Origin: Cladorrhinum sp. PSN259
Lineage: Eukaryota > Ascomycota > Sordariomycetes > Sordariales > Podosporaceae
Direction of reading: 5' to 3'
Assembly (NCBI GenBank): GCA_033725935.1
Contig: MU867128.1
Span: 117,462-181,461 of the forward strand
DNA: 64,000 nucleotides
The notes below the pieces were generated by a model, which made no database searches, was not told where the DNA came from, and saw only the letters and a program-made list of their open reading frames with translations. The position numbers and the translations under genes were made by a program. This document shows positions 12,190 to 23,760 of this stretch, one piece after another; positions within the stretch are counted from its first letter, which is position 1, and the number at the start of each line of letters is the position of its first letter.

Positions 12190-13021
12190 GACTGAGAAAT
12201 CAAGCTGAAAATTCCAGTTTCAAAGCAGACATGACTATGATTGGGATTGCCGCTGGGTATAACTTATGGACTGCTCTGTTCATATTTCACTGTAGTATTA
12301 TCGGGTGTGGTTTCTCGACCTATAAGAAGAATACATGATAGAGTAGACTAGATGTTCTAGAAACCGAAACGATTAGATGGTTAACCAACCTCTTTTAGTT
12401 GCCTCTCCGGGACCCAATGACACGAAATGAGGCTTGTTCAATTTGAGTTTAACAAAAACAATTTTTGAAGCCACATACATATCCGCGAATTCCTGAGCAA
12501 AGTAGCTGAATCCTCCCAATCTCTCCCTTGCCATGCTGGCCCCTCGCCGTGTGTTACCTTAGCTCCTCGTTGCCTACATATAGACCGAGCCGTGTGTGCC
12601 CCTTCCTTTTCTCGTCCACAATCCTCTGTGCCGCTCCTTTCTTTTCCCTTTGCCGCAGTACCCACCCGATTGCGAATCAGCAAGTTTGTTTCATCTAGCT
12701 TGGAAAATTTGGAGCCAACAGGCATCAGTACCTGGTAGTACCCGACGACGAAATTATTGTTGGTATTCTCGCAGGGGTCTTCTTTTGGTCACCTGGGAGC
12801 GCGTCTCGCGCGCGTGCTACACTGCCTGTCAGCAAATTCTCAACGGATTACCCTTGCACCCACACAGAAAACTTCCTGACCAAATTCAAGGGATGATCAT
12901 GCAGAATTTTCCAGATGAAAAGACTTTCTGTTGTATATGGGGGGTTCGATATCTAACGTCCGCAGTCGAAATCTACGGTGATAAATGCAAATTCTCAAGT
13001 ACTGTGTAACTCATCTAGCCT
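12190..13021. other. Intergenic region
   Basis: About 0.8 kb between the caleosin stop and the tRNA-Lys. Only short uninformative frames. Confidence 0.5.
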
Positions 13022-13113
13022 GCCCGGCTAGCTCAATCGGTAGAGCGTGAGACTCTTAATCAGGGGTTCTCCGGTAAATCTCAAGGTTGTGGGTTCGACC
13101 CCCACGTCGGGCT
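13022..13113 (+). tRNA. tRNA-Lys (CTT) with intron
   Basis: Acceptor stem GCCCGGC/GTCGGGC, D arm GCTCAATCGGTAGAGC, anticodon stem TGAGA/TCTCA with loop CTCTTA and a 19-nt intron after position 37, T arm GTGGG-TTCGACC-CCCAC. T-rich terminator follows. Confidence 0.95.
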
Positions 13114-13495
13114 CAATTCCCGATCAACGATGATCATTCTTTTTGTTTTTGTTTCCTTCTTTCCCTTTTTCTTTTCTCTGTTTTGCATTTTTTAAATTTT
13201 TTTAATCAATCGCCAAAATGGTGTTCACAACGTTTAAGAAATTCATTGTTCTTTGGCTCCAATGATGATACTTTACGTTTTCGCAAAGGGGCTGCATTCA
13301 TTTCTCTGACAGGGGGCTACAACATGATTTCTGAATACCAATATCATCATTTGCGTACCTCAGTTCCCCGGAACGAGTTTTGGGGAATCTCGGCGGGGGT
13401 TTTGAACCGGCAGCTGTGCTTCAGGGGTAGCGAACACGTGCAAAGTTAACCACATATTGAAAAGCCATACGTTTCTATCTGTTATTGCCAACAGT
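13114..13495. other. Intergenic region
   Basis: T-rich stretch, then plain sequence before the convergent monooxygenase stop. Nothing else seen. Confidence 0.5.
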
Positions 13496-14983
13496 CTATC
13501 TCTTACATGTATAGTGCTTCGTCATATCATATCTCAGGGGCGGAAACCCAGGCTGTTGAAACCGATGTCAGTATTCTCGCAAAAGGTGTTTCAGGGCGAG
13601 TCAAATGCAGAATACTCACATTCTCATCTTCCTTCTCATAGCTGCCATTGGCTTGTTTTGCTTCGGCCTCCATCTTTATCATCATGGATAAAAATGGATC
13701 CTTCTCCGCCGCTTCATCCGGACCGGAATACTGATACAGTCGTTTTAAATTCTCAGTCGATATCGGGTTGATGACGGTGTGCCATATTTCACGACGAACT
13801 TCGTCCCACTTGTCGAGAATGCTGTCGTCTGCTTGTCCCGTGTGAATACCAAGAAGGCAGTCGTACAGACCACCCACGTCTGCTATACCACCCGTCAAAC
13901 CCATCCCTCCGCTGTCGATATCTTAGTTAGAGGCCATGCTTGAAAGTAAAAGATTGCCAACTTACAATGGATTACACAAATGAGCCGCATCCGCCGCCAA
14001 CAAGTACTTGCCCTTCCTCATATTGTCCACACACCGTTGATGAACCTTGTACGGACTAAAGTTTACCAGATTGTACTGATCCGGCGTCGGATGTCCAGGC
14101 AACATCGTCCGAAACTTCTCGGCTTGCCGCTCTTTTAACTGCTCATGAGCCAAGCCCCCGAGCTCGCCGTATGTGACTCGGTACAATCCATCCGCCTGGA
14201 TCTTGGCGACCATGTGCCTATCACTCTCTGGTCAGTCCCCGGGGCCCCTTTGCCATAAGATGTTCACAAAATTCCGAGTCTTCAGATAAGGAAAGTTATT
14301 ACATACCAATGCTCAGGATCAACAAAAAACTGACTGTCATCATAGTCCGGCGCCCACCTGTCAAAATCGTAATAAACATTCGTAGCCACGATCTGCTTAT
14401 CCCACGTGTAACCGGGGAAGACGTCCTCTCCAAACAGTTTCTTTCTGATCGCGCTTCCCGCTCCGTCGCAACCGACCACGTACCTCCCTAGAATCTTTTC
14501 TCTCGTCCCGTCCTCTTTTTGCACAATGACCCACGGATTCTCTTCGACGTCCTCGGGGTTCCCTATCTCCAAGACTTTATTTCCGTACCTGACCTCGGCG
14601 CTTTTTTCAGACTGTAGATGCTTTTCTAGTATCTCGCCCAATCTGTGCAGAGGCAAGCAAACCATTCGATACCGAGATTGTTTGTCTGCAGATGGGTTGT
14701 TTATCTTGATGATGCGGGAGTAGTTGGCGTCTAAACGGCGCCAAGATACCCCGTCGGGAAAGAACCCGCCCGCTTGGACTTCTTCCAGGATCCCGGCGCG
14801 GTCGAATTCGATGCATGATTCTGCGGTGTAGTGGCTTGCGCGCGGTTGGGGGTTTAAGGCATGGGCTTGCTCGAGGATTATGACTGGGATGGAGTGTCGG
14901 GCGAGGAGGAGGGCCAGGAGGAGACCGGAGGGGCCGGCGCCTGTTATTATGATTGGGAGGGGAGGGGAGGAAGATGAGGACAT
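13496..14983 (-). CDS. FAD-dependent monooxygenase (class A, phenol-hydroxylase-like)
   Basis: Four exons on the minus strand (14983-14307, 14217-13966, 13911-13620, 13552-13496) give 425 aa. Introns are 89, 54 and 67 bp with GTATGT, GTAAGT and GTGAGT donors. The N-terminus holds the FAD Rossmann motif GAGPSGLLLALLLARHSIPV. The middle has the DG motif VVGCDGAGSAIRK. The second FAD contact, split by an intron, reads LAADAAHLCNPFGGMGLTGG, with Ala where the family usually has Gly before DAAH. Enzymes of this family hydroxylate aromatic or polyketide substrates with NAD(P)H and O2. The last exon (18 residues) rests on splice signals only. No substrate can be inferred from the neighbours. Confidence 0.88.
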
Positions 14984-15590
14984 GGCGGGCTTGATTTTAT
15001 TTTTGAGCGAGTCGTCGTCGGATTGGTGTGAATAAGAGATGAAAGATAAGAGTTGACTGCAGAAGGGAGACGGTGGAAATGGCAGGGGTTAAAGTCTGTC
15101 TTTCAAGTTGCCATTCGGCTTTCTGAAGTATGTGCCGATAAGCATCAACGGTAGGTAGCACAGGATGTGGCAGGCTTGTGAGGGGTCAAATGCAGCGCAT
15201 TACCTACTCCGCACCGCTGCCTCACGACCATGGCACCACTCTTCACGGAACAGACATCTGCCTATATGTTGAGTTGTCGCGTTGGGTCGGGTAATTAGAA
15301 TGTCGTATGTCAACATGAACTTGCAGGTTACACAACAGGAATAAGCCGTTACCAACAAAATGGTATCTTACCTAGGTACTCATCATTATCATCGTGGGCC
15401 TGAACAAAGCCATCAAATAACAAGCTTTATATTTCTGCTTTCTTTATGAATTCTAGCGTTTGTCTAAGACGATTGAGGTTCAAGCCTGAGCCCAGGTCAG
15501 AGCTCGGAGAACATGAACCTCAAGCCGTTGGACCAGTTTTTCGCTCAGATTGCATCCCTTGTGTACATTGCCCCCTCGTTATCCGACTTC
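14984..15590. other. Intergenic region
   Basis: Promoter of the monooxygenase on the right strand and 3' flank of the acetyltransferase. Nothing else recognised. Confidence 0.5.
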
Positions 15591-16241
15591 TCAAGAGGCC
15601 CCGGGTTCCCTGACCATGCACTTTGCAATTGAACGGATAGGCATCTGTTGGTACATTATTCTGCTAGGAGGACAGAATCGGGGACTGGATACTATACATA
15701 CATATATCTTCTCTCCATCGTGGCACAAAATCTCTGCTCTTACTTGGAAGTTAAAGAACCGCTCATAAAAGCCAATTTGTTCTTCCGACGCTTCCAGGTA
15801 CGCCTGAAATCCCCATATGTCAGCCCTGGCAGTGCCCCACTCTACCAGCATACGGCCGGCACCCCTGCCCATATGTTGCTCGTGTACATCGAGATCCTCA
15901 AGCAGTACGTGAGGGTCTGTGCCGATGATTGCTTGCCGCATTCCAAGTAGTTCTGCGGCAATCCTGGCGCCGATCGGTGACCTAACGGCCCACATGTAGT
16001 CAAAGGTTCGTTTGAGACGGCGTTGGAGTTCTGCCTCGGTGCAACTCTCTCGAAAGATGCTCCACGCTGTGGTTGCTATGCGCTCACCATTGTTGCTGAC
16101 GTCTTTGACCTGCAGGAAGTACTTATCCGGCGAATTGAAAATGTAATCAGTCAGGTTGAAAATATGCTCTGCGTCTTGGCCAAGTTCGCCTATCCACCTG
16201 TGCTTGTCATCTGTGCTCATGAGTGAGAGTTCCAAAGACAT
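15591..16241 (-). CDS. GNAT-family N-acetyltransferase
   Basis: Minus-strand frame with ATG at 16241 in good context (ACCACAATG), up to 216 aa. An upstream in-frame ATG at 16298 is less likely. The acetyl-CoA-binding region is clear: LEDLDVHEQHMGRGAGRML has the usual Q/R-x2-G-x-G/A loop, followed by YLEASEEQIGFYERFFNF, the typical beta-bulge and C-terminal half. The usual first strand and helix at the N-terminus look short. A strong GTATGT donor at 15701 and CAACAG acceptor at 15645 define a possible 57-bp in-frame intron, which would shorten the protein to 197 aa and lead directly to the MVREP tail seen in fungal relatives. Substrate unknown. Confidence 0.75.
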   Translation of the reverse strand: MSLELSLMSTDDKHRWIGELGQDAEHIFNLTDYIFNSPDKYFLQVKDVSNNGERIATTAWSIFRESCTEAELQRRLKRTFDYMWAVRSPIGARIAAELLGMRQAIIGTDPHVLLEDLDVHEQHMGRGAGRMLVEWGTARADIWGFQAYLEASEEQIGFYERFFNFQVRAEILCHDGEKIYVCIVSSPRFCPPSRIMYQQMPIRSIAKCMVREPGAS

Positions 16242-16617
16242 TGTGGTGGTGATGTTGATATTAGTAGGTAGTTCAAGAAAGCTCCAGTACATCCACAAAG
16301 CGAACCCATGGCCCAGTTGAAGATATGTGGGATATTTATACCGTTGAATAAAATAAAGATTGAAAACCGAGGTATGCAGTCAGACAAACACAGATGTTGT
16401 TTGCGCAGGGTATCATGAGACACACAGTCACTAAGGCAACCAAACTTGAGACCAAAGACCAATCCATATAAAGTGCAGGCCAAACACCAAACAAGACGGG
16501 CCTCCTTTCTACAAATTATCTAGTACTCTCTCAAACCATAATCATAGTACTTTATCCCATTATCGTTATATGCTTCTTGTATGATGTATCTCGACCGATT
16601 TCCACCCTATGTACATA
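16242..16617. other. Intergenic region
   Basis: Acetyltransferase promoter and 3' flank of the regulator gene. Nothing recognised. Confidence 0.5.
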
Positions 16618-18213
16618 CTACCACTCAAGAACCTTCTCCCTTATCCTAGGCTTGCCCCCAGCCCTCCCCTCTTCCCAGTCCCTAACAGTCTCATACTTGA
16701 TCACAGCGCACCGCTCCCCCCTGAACTCAAGCTTCACCTCCCTAACCCGTCCATAAACCCCTTCTTCCTCGATCGCCACAGTCTCCTTTGCCACAAGTCC
16801 ACTCAACTGTCCGTTCCATATCCCTTCCGTCCTCCTGGACTCCAACAGCAACTGTAATGCCCTAGCCCTAACAACCGGATCTCTACACCGATGCGTGATC
16901 ATGTGCAGCGGCATGATGTGTCCCAGGCCCGAAGTGCACGCAGGGGTTGTTGTCATCTGGCCTTCGCAAGCGGCGAGCACCTCGCAGTAGGCCAGCATCT
17001 CTCTGAAGCTGTTATCCAGGTCCTCGGCGTCAAAGGCGTCCTCCCTGTCCTGCGGAGCAAAGACGTTAATTCTCAACCGAATGGAAATGATAAGGTGGTA
17101 AAGCTTTAGCGTCACGATGGCCTTTTGCGTGTCCGTATCATCTGATGAGTCACCGGAGTGGGATTTGGACTCAAAGACGTCTAGAGCGTCCCTACTGCTG
17201 TGGAGCACTTGACACAAGTGTCTGTGTCTTGCCACGACCGCCTGGAGATCTTCTGGCGTTATTGCTGGCCGGTGGGCGGTCTCCTGCATAAATGAGTGCG
17301 TGTTCTGCAGCAAGCGTTCGACGTGGGCGTGTGCTTCCTCTATTGACAGGAAAATGGTGGCTGGTTCGAGGTCGGACACGAGCATGTCTTGTTTTTCCGA
17401 GAGGTCGATTGAGTCGATCATGATGCGGAGTTGGCCGTAGATGGAGATGAGGAGGGCTCGCAGCTGCGACAGCGGAATGGGAAACTTGGTTTGGGAAAGG
17501 GGAGAGTCGGATTGCTGCCGTCGGTCGTAGTCGCGGAGGAGCTTGATGGCTGATCTGACGTGTTGCACCGCTTCGGCGAGGTACCCCTGCATGCTCGCCA
17601 GGTATATGAAGAGGACGGAAGCCGTGAGGACGGACGCGATCGTTTCCGTTGACTGCGGTGACTCCTTGCTGCTATTATTGCTAGTGGCTGCTGCCAGGAG
17701 CTTGATGGAGCTGTTGCACTGCTGAAAGGCGAACTCCATCTTCGTGGATGGCTTCCCTGTCTCCAGATCCTCGTATGCTGAGCCGATGGCAATCACAAGG
17801 TGTCGGATGGAAGGATAGTGGATGGCGGCTTGCATGACCTGTCGTCCCCAGAAGGGCTGGTTGAAGTACCCGCCCAACGACTTCCCTGCGCGCGTCTGGA
17901 AGAAAGAGAAGCTTCTCCGCTCATCGTCTGACTGAAACAGACCCTGTGGGTGGGCTGAGAGAGTTGTGATGGCTCGTTTTCGCGTCTCAGGCGTAGACGA
18001 GCGGTATCCATCGCATTGGCGACCTGTGCTTGTGCATCGTTGACAGTTTGGTTTTACTTCGTCACATTTTATTTTTCGTGCTCTATTATCAAACCGGTTA
18101 GATCACGTCAAGTTTGAAACGGAGTGATGGATGCAGGAATAAACATACTTGCAGGTGAGACATCCTGTCTTGACCTTTCGGTAAAATGCAAGTCTAGCTC
18201 TTTTTGGTTCCAT
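16618..18213 (-). CDS. Zn2Cys6 transcription factor
   Basis: Two exons, 18213-18149 and 18082-16618, separated by a 66-bp GTATGT...AATAG intron, encode 509 aa. The intron splits the zinc cluster after its second Cys. The spliced N-terminus reads C-x2-C-x6-C-x6-C-x2-C-x6-C (residues ~17-45), exactly the fungal Zn2Cys6 spacing. After a linker comes GGYFNQPFWGRQVMQAAIHY and IRHLVIAIGSAYE, the start of the Fungal_trans_2-type (DUF3468) regulatory region. It should be a nuclear DNA-binding regulator. Targets are unknown. Its closest neighbours are the GNAT gene on the same strand and the carboxypeptidase transcribed away from it, which shares the upstream region. Confidence 0.92.
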
Positions 18214-18710
18214 GGTTGTAATGGCGACGCAGGATTTGGTTGACAAGAGATTGTGGAAAATGGGATCCTGCACAAGTTAAGTATGTCGGAAAAATCATGT
18301 GACCTGAACGAAGCGTCAGGCAGCCAAAGGGATTGTGGCGGTGAAAGCATGGTGTTGATCGTTGATTTAGTGCCTGTTGTGCTGCGCCTCAAACTGCGAC
18401 AGGCAGGGAATAAGTGCGAAGCTGTACAAAGCGAGAGTCCGACAGCCAACCACAGGCTTTTCCGACAAATTGGCTAGGCAAGCCCCCCTGGAAGGGAACT
18501 TGGGAAATTTTAATGAGGCTAAGTAATTACTGCTAATGCACATTCACTACAGATGTTGTACGGGGCTGGGGTCTAAGAAAGAGAGCTGCGCATAAACAGG
18601 AGCCGATTGTTGATGAATGATATAAAACAACAAGCATCGCAAGCTTCAATGGAGATTCTACCTCAGCTCATCACCGTTCTAGACGCTCCGTCTCAAAACT
18701 GCAGGTTGCC
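18214..18710. other. Divergent promoter region
   Basis: Shared upstream region of the Zn2Cys6 regulator (minus) and the S10 carboxypeptidase (plus). No gene seen. Confidence 0.6.
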
Positions 18711-20746
18711 ATGTTTACTACCTCCCTTCTTCTTGGCATCGGCCTGGTCACGCAAGCGGCCAACTCGGCATCAATCCCGGCGAAACATCATACTGTTCGA
18801 TCCCTTCTTAGCCCCGAAGTCTCCCTATCTTACAAAGAAACCCGTCTGTGTGAAACCACACCCGGAGTCAAATCATACTCCGGCTACGTCAACATTCCCG
18901 CCAACGCAACTGCCGGCCAACCATACGATATCCACACCTTCTTCTGGTTCTTCGAATCCCGTAAAGACCCAGCCAATGCTCCCTTATCGTTATGGCTGCA
19001 AGGCGGTCCCGGTGCACCCTCCATCACGGCTGCTCTCGGTGAGAATGGTCCATGCTACGTCACCAAAGATTCCAAGGGCACGGTTCTGAACCCTTGGTCA
19101 TGGAACAACGAAGTCAACATGCTCTACATCGACCAGCCGGTGCAGACTGGCTTCTCCTACGACAGGTTGGTGCAGGGCATCGTGGATGAGACCAATCTTC
19201 CGTACCTTGTGACCCCGGTAGACAAGTTTGAGACTTTGCCCGAGTTGAACTCGACGACGCTGCTGGGCACTTTTCCTTCGCAAGATGTCAAGATGACGGC
19301 AAATACGGCCGCTGGAGCCGCTCGATCAGCCTGGGAGTTTATGCAGATTTGGATGAGAGAGTGAGTGTTGCGTTTCTTCCAAGGTAAAAATTGGGTACAT
19401 ATTGACTCGGCATTTCCCTGCAGATTCCCGGTTTACAAGCCGAAATCCAACAAGTTTTCCATTTGGTCCGAGTCCTACGGTGGCCACTATGGCCCGACAT
19501 TTGCCGATTTCTTCTTGAGCCAGACAAAAGCGATACCCGGTTCGATTCCACTTCAACTAGACACGGTCGGCATCGTCAACGGCTGCATCGACATCCTGAC
19601 GCAAATCAAATCTTACCCCGAGATGGCCTTCAAGAACACCTACGGCATCCAGGCCATCAACGAAACGGAATACAATGCCGCCTTGGCGAGCTTCCCGCAG
19701 TGCAAGACCCTCGTCGACACCTGCAGGGGGCTTGCAGATGAAAAGGATCCGCATGGGACGGGTTCTGTGCAGGAGGTGAACAAAGCATGCAGCAGTGCGT
19801 TCCAGTTCTGCTTCGGCAAGATGTGGACTGGCGTCCAAGACAGGGGTGTAAGTAAAAAAAAAAAAAAACATTTCCCCTCTGCTTATTATGTCAAGAAGGC
19901 TTGATCACTAATCATGATACAAACAAACAGAGAAACGTCTTTGACATCACCCAAACTGTCCCTGGATCCTTTCCGCCCAAGTACGCAGGCGGCTTCCTCA
20001 ACACCAAGGAGATTCAGGTCGAGCTCGGTGTCCCGCTCAACTTTTCCGGTCTCTCAGCTGCGGCGAGTTCAGCATTCACACAGACCGGAGACTTTGTACT
20101 GGGTAGAAACCTCGCCATTCTCGGGGAGCTCCTGGATAAAGGGGTCAAGGTTGCCTTGGTGTACGGAGACAGAGATTACCAGTGCAACTGTACGTTACTT
20201 GCCTATTACTCACCCACTCTCATACCTGCCTGCTTGTCACTCGTTATTCTAACATTTAATTTACCAGGGTTCGGAGGCGAAGCCATAAGCCTGGCCATCA
20301 ACTCGACCAAATTCACCACCAACTTCCACAAAGCGGGCTACAGCGACATCGAAATCAACCCCGGCTACACAGGCGGCTACGTCCGCCAAGTCGGAAACCT
20401 GTCCTTCTCTCGCGTCTTTGACGCAGGCCACGAGGCGCCCTGGTACCAGCCCGAAACATCCTACCGCATCTTCCAACGCGTCATGAGTAATCAAGATGTG
20501 GCCACGGGAACGAGATCGACGGCTGGTAAAAAAGGAGAGTGTTACGCGACTAGTGGACCTGCAAATGTGGCACATATCGCGAGCGATCTCACTTCGCATG
20601 GGCCGTCCGAGTGTTATTTGTGGGATATCTTTGAGACGTGCACCAAGGAACAGGAACATATGCTGAGGAATGGGACTGCGATCACAAAGGACTTTGTCAT
20701 GGTCGGGTATAAGAAGGCGGATGGAAGTGAGTTTTACTATGCGTAA
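18711..20746 (+). CDS. Secreted serine carboxypeptidase (S10)
   Basis: Four exons (18711-19360, 19424-19847, 19931-20189, 20268-20746) give 603 aa. The first ~20 residues are a signal peptide. The substrate-side motif LWLQGGPGAPS and NMLYIDQPVQTGFSY precede the nucleophile Ser in SIWSESYGGHYGP (SESYGG where most family members have GESYGG). The Asp sits in VYGDRDYQCNWFGGE, its Trp codon split by the third intron, and the His in VFDAGHEAPWYQPE. The usual Cys pairs and Asn glycosylation sites are present. The enzyme removes C-terminal residues from peptides at acidic pH, in vacuole or outside the cell; the signal peptide with no retention signal suggests secretion. Confidence 0.94.
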
Positions 20747-21045
20747 GACGGTAATTAGAAGCTGGGAGACGTGCTGTTATAGAGTGTACCATAGAGAGAT
20801 AGAATACGGATCCGGGACATAGATATCGATAGAGAACCAAAGGCAGGGGCTGTAATTGAAGACGTGAAAGGATTTGGCTGATTGATTAGATATGACTTTT
20901 TAGTTCTTTCTCGTCATGCCTTTGACGAGGGCTCACACGCTGTTGTGGTAAACTACCTAAATGTGCCTGTGCGAGAGTCCCATCTCTCGTAATCGCCTGA
21001 TAACAACATTATAAAATCTCAAGCATACAATACCCATGTCAAGAA

Positions 21046-23760
21046 TTACCCAAGCCTCACAGTCTTTTTGCCTACGTTCTTTCCTCCCACTTGCACAGCA
21101 GCCGGCTCCCACTTGCCCTTACCCACTGACCTAGCCTTCAAAGTCAGCTTCTCGCCCGGCCAAAGCGTAACATAGTTGTCATCCCATGTAAGCGGCAGGA
21201 CGTCGTTCCCATCCTTATCCACCAAGTTCAAGCTGACAAAGAACGCCACAACCTTTGCCTTATTCTCCAATGTTACCATCACCTCCCTTCCTTTACTCTC
21301 GGCAGTTGCGCTCACATCCGCTGCAGCCAATCGGTTCAACCCCGTATAATCAGCATATCGCGTAACCGGCGTAACATACCACTCCGAATTTGTCCAAGCC
21401 AGAACGTCCAAATCCTTGCTCACCCAATACACGTTCCGATCAACCTCTCTCGTCCCGTCCTTCAACACCAACCTCAAAAACACCACATCCTTGATCCCAC
21501 CCAATGCACCTTGCCCACTCAAACTTGCAACCCTATTGCTCGTCCCAGGATACCTCGCAACCTGATACCCCTGGCGGAACACCACCTTCCCACTCAAATC
21601 CATCACCTCAACTTCCACCCTCCGGTCCCCGCCTGCCCCTTTCCTGCTAGGTGCCGATCTGTCAACGAGCCACACATTCTTGCCCAGCGGATCATACACC
21701 ACATGTTCCTTCTTACTCCCAGTCTTTGCCCCAAAATAACTCCCCGCCGGCTTCATGTAATAATCCCAAATATTCCAATGCAAGCTCGGCCAGGCATTAT
21801 TCAGCATCCAGTAAATCAACCCCGTCGCCGGCCTCTTCGCGTTCCAATTGACCCCAAACGCCTCAAACTGCGCCCTGGTAGCTTCGTAATCCATAATCTG
21901 CGCCTTGACCAAGTAATCCTCCAGGCTCGTCGGGCTGCCCAGCCGCTTCCACAAAGCATCATTATAAGTCTTCCTCGTCGTGAACTCGGACCCGACCCTC
22001 GACATGTGATACAGCGCTTTATTAGGTGCCTTCCACAGCTCATCCAGCTCGCTCTGGTTCAGAAACTTTTTGAGTGACGACAACTCTGGCGTTCCCACGC
22101 CTGCACCGAGCTCACTCCCAAACCCAAAAGCAGCTCCGTACCTTGAATCATACGGCTCAACGTCATACCAGTAATTAGGCGGCACCCAGTCGTACGGTCC
22201 CTCCATCTTCATCCCGTTCGGCCCCGTCAAAGCCGAGTATCCCCTCTTGCTTGCACTCCCAATAACAGGAGTCTGCCAGTCAATGCTCTTCAGCGTATTC
22301 AGGTACATCGGGGTAGCCCTATCATCGGGCCAGTAGTCGCTCCCAATCAGATACCCAAGAACGCTCGGATGAGTCTGCATCATGGCGCCCTCGTGAAGCA
22401 TGCTCTCGTTCGCAATCGTGTAATCGTCGTCCTTCCACACGGGAGTCGGCACGGCCAAATCCTGATTGTAGCTCCACGCCTCCCACTTGTCGCAGCACTC
22501 CCAACCGGGCATCAGAAAGACGCCCAAGCGATCGGCAATGTCGTACAGCTCTGGGTGCTCGTTCTTGCCTTCCAGCCTGACAGTGTTGAAACCCAGATCC
22601 AGGACGTACTGGAGTTCCGCCTCCCATTTTGCTGCGTCGAACCTCAAAAACAAATCGGGCGCGTACCCTGCTCCCACCACTTGAAACGGGAGGTTGTTGA
22701 CGCTGAAGGAGACGTCGTTGTACGAGTTCACCTTGGACGACACGCTTCGAAAGCCAAAGTTTGCTCTTTGGACGTCTGATATTCCGCTTGGATCCTCGGC
22801 TGTGGAGATCCCAAGGGAGGCCGAGTATCGCGGCTGGTCTCCCCATTGTTTCGGCCACCAGATCGCCGGGTTCTCGACCGTGTTCTCGAGGATGATGTCG
22901 ACCGCAGAGAGCGGCGGGATCGTGACGGTCTTGTTCCATATCAAGGGGATGGGTCTGCCTGCATCAAGGCGAGCAACCGTGCCGGTTGCCGTGATGGTGA
23001 CGGCGGTGTCTTCGAGATTTTGAGCTCTGGCTTTGAGTGTGACTGCTGCCGGCTGAGTGAGCTTCTCGTATGTGTCGCCGATTTTGGTCACGATGCGCAG
23101 GGGGCTTAAAGCCACGGGGCCAGTCTCCCTGATCTCGATGTCTCTCCAGATGCCCGTGCCATTGTCTGTTGGCCACGGATTCCAGTCTACCCAGCCGAGG
23201 GCAAAGTCGTAGTAGTAGCTGGTCGGGTGCACCTGAATGGCGAGTGCGTTGGACTTGTTGACGAGTTTAGTGATCTCATAGCGCTTGCCTGCGTATGATC
23301 CCGCTTGTTCGGATTTTGAAGCAACTTGTTGACCGTTGAGGAAAATGTCGGCTCGGGATGAGATGCCGTGCGTCTGGAGGAAGAAGTGCTTGCCAGAACC
23401 TGGCTCGAGAGAAAATTCGTTCCGGTAGTTCCACGGAACCAGAAATTGCTTCTCGTCAACCTTTTGAAGATTGGTAGAGTAAAACAAGTCGCTCTCGTTG
23501 TAAACCCCTGTCTTGATCAAGCACCCCATGAGGGTGCATTTTGAAGTTTTGACGTGGTGCCATGAGGAAGTGTCAACCCCCGGTGTGGACAGTGCTTTCA
23601 AGTCACTTCCCGTTTTCGCGGACGATTCCAAGTCCCAGGAGGTAATGGCAGCAGGTTCACCTAGCGCAGTTGTGAGCCGAGCAGCGTTGCCAGCGCCTGC
23701 CTGCAACCCGAGGATCGGAAGCAGGGAAAGAGCGGTGTCTGTCAGTCGTTTCACATGCAT
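21046..23760 (-). CDS. Exo-beta-D-glucosaminidase-like glycoside hydrolase (GH2)
   Basis: Single 904-aa frame on the minus strand with an N-terminal signal peptide ending near GLQAGAGNA. It shows the GH2 order: sugar-binding domain, immunoglobulin-like domain, TIM barrel and further beta domains. The motif WPTDNGTGIWRDIEI is typical of the exo-glucosaminidase branch. The barrel carries IGSDYWPDD (Asp near residue 474) and FGSELGAG (Glu near residue 549). These match the Asp/Glu pair described for the bacterial enzyme CsxA (Asp469/Glu541), including an Asp in place of the usual GH2 acid/base Glu. It would release glucosamine from the non-reducing end of chitosan oligomers outside the cell. Tail-to-tail with the carboxypeptidase, ~300 bp apart. 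Confidence 0.93.
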   Translation of the reverse strand: MHVKRLTDTALSLLPILGLQAGAGNAARLTTALGEPAAITSWDLESSAKTGSDLKALSTPGVDTSSWHHVKTSKCTLMGCLIKTGVYNESDLFYSTNLQKVDEKQFLVPWNYRNEFSLEPGSGKHFFLQTHGISSRADIFLNGQQVASKSEQAGSYAGKRYEITKLVNKSNALAIQVHPTSYYYDFALGWVDWNPWPTDNGTGIWRDIEIRETGPVALSPLRIVTKIGDTYEKLTQPAAVTLKARAQNLEDTAVTITATGTVARLDAGRPIPLIWNKTVTIPPLSAVDIILENTVENPAIWWPKQWGDQPRYSASLGISTAEDPSGISDVQRANFGFRSVSSKVNSYNDVSFSVNNLPFQVVGAGYAPDLFLRFDAAKWEAELQYVLDLGFNTVRLEGKNEHPELYDIADRLGVFLMPGWECCDKWEAWSYNQDLAVPTPVWKDDDYTIANESMLHEGAMMQTHPSVLGYLIGSDYWPDDRATPMYLNTLKSIDWQTPVIGSASKRGYSALTGPNGMKMEGPYDWVPPNYWYDVEPYDSRYGAAFGFGSELGAGVGTPELSSLKKFLNQSELDELWKAPNKALYHMSRVGSEFTTRKTYNDALWKRLGSPTSLEDYLVKAQIMDYEATRAQFEAFGVNWNAKRPATGLIYWMLNNAWPSLHWNIWDYYMKPAGSYFGAKTGSKKEHVVYDPLGKNVWLVDRSAPSRKGAGGDRRVEVEVMDLSGKVVFRQGYQVARYPGTSNRVASLSGQGALGGIKDVVFLRLVLKDGTREVDRNVYWVSKDLDVLAWTNSEWYVTPVTRYADYTGLNRLAAADVSATAESKGREVMVTLENKAKVVAFFVSLNLVDKDGNDVLPLTWDDNYVTLWPGEKLTLKARSVGKGKWEPAAVQVGGKNVGKKTVRLG

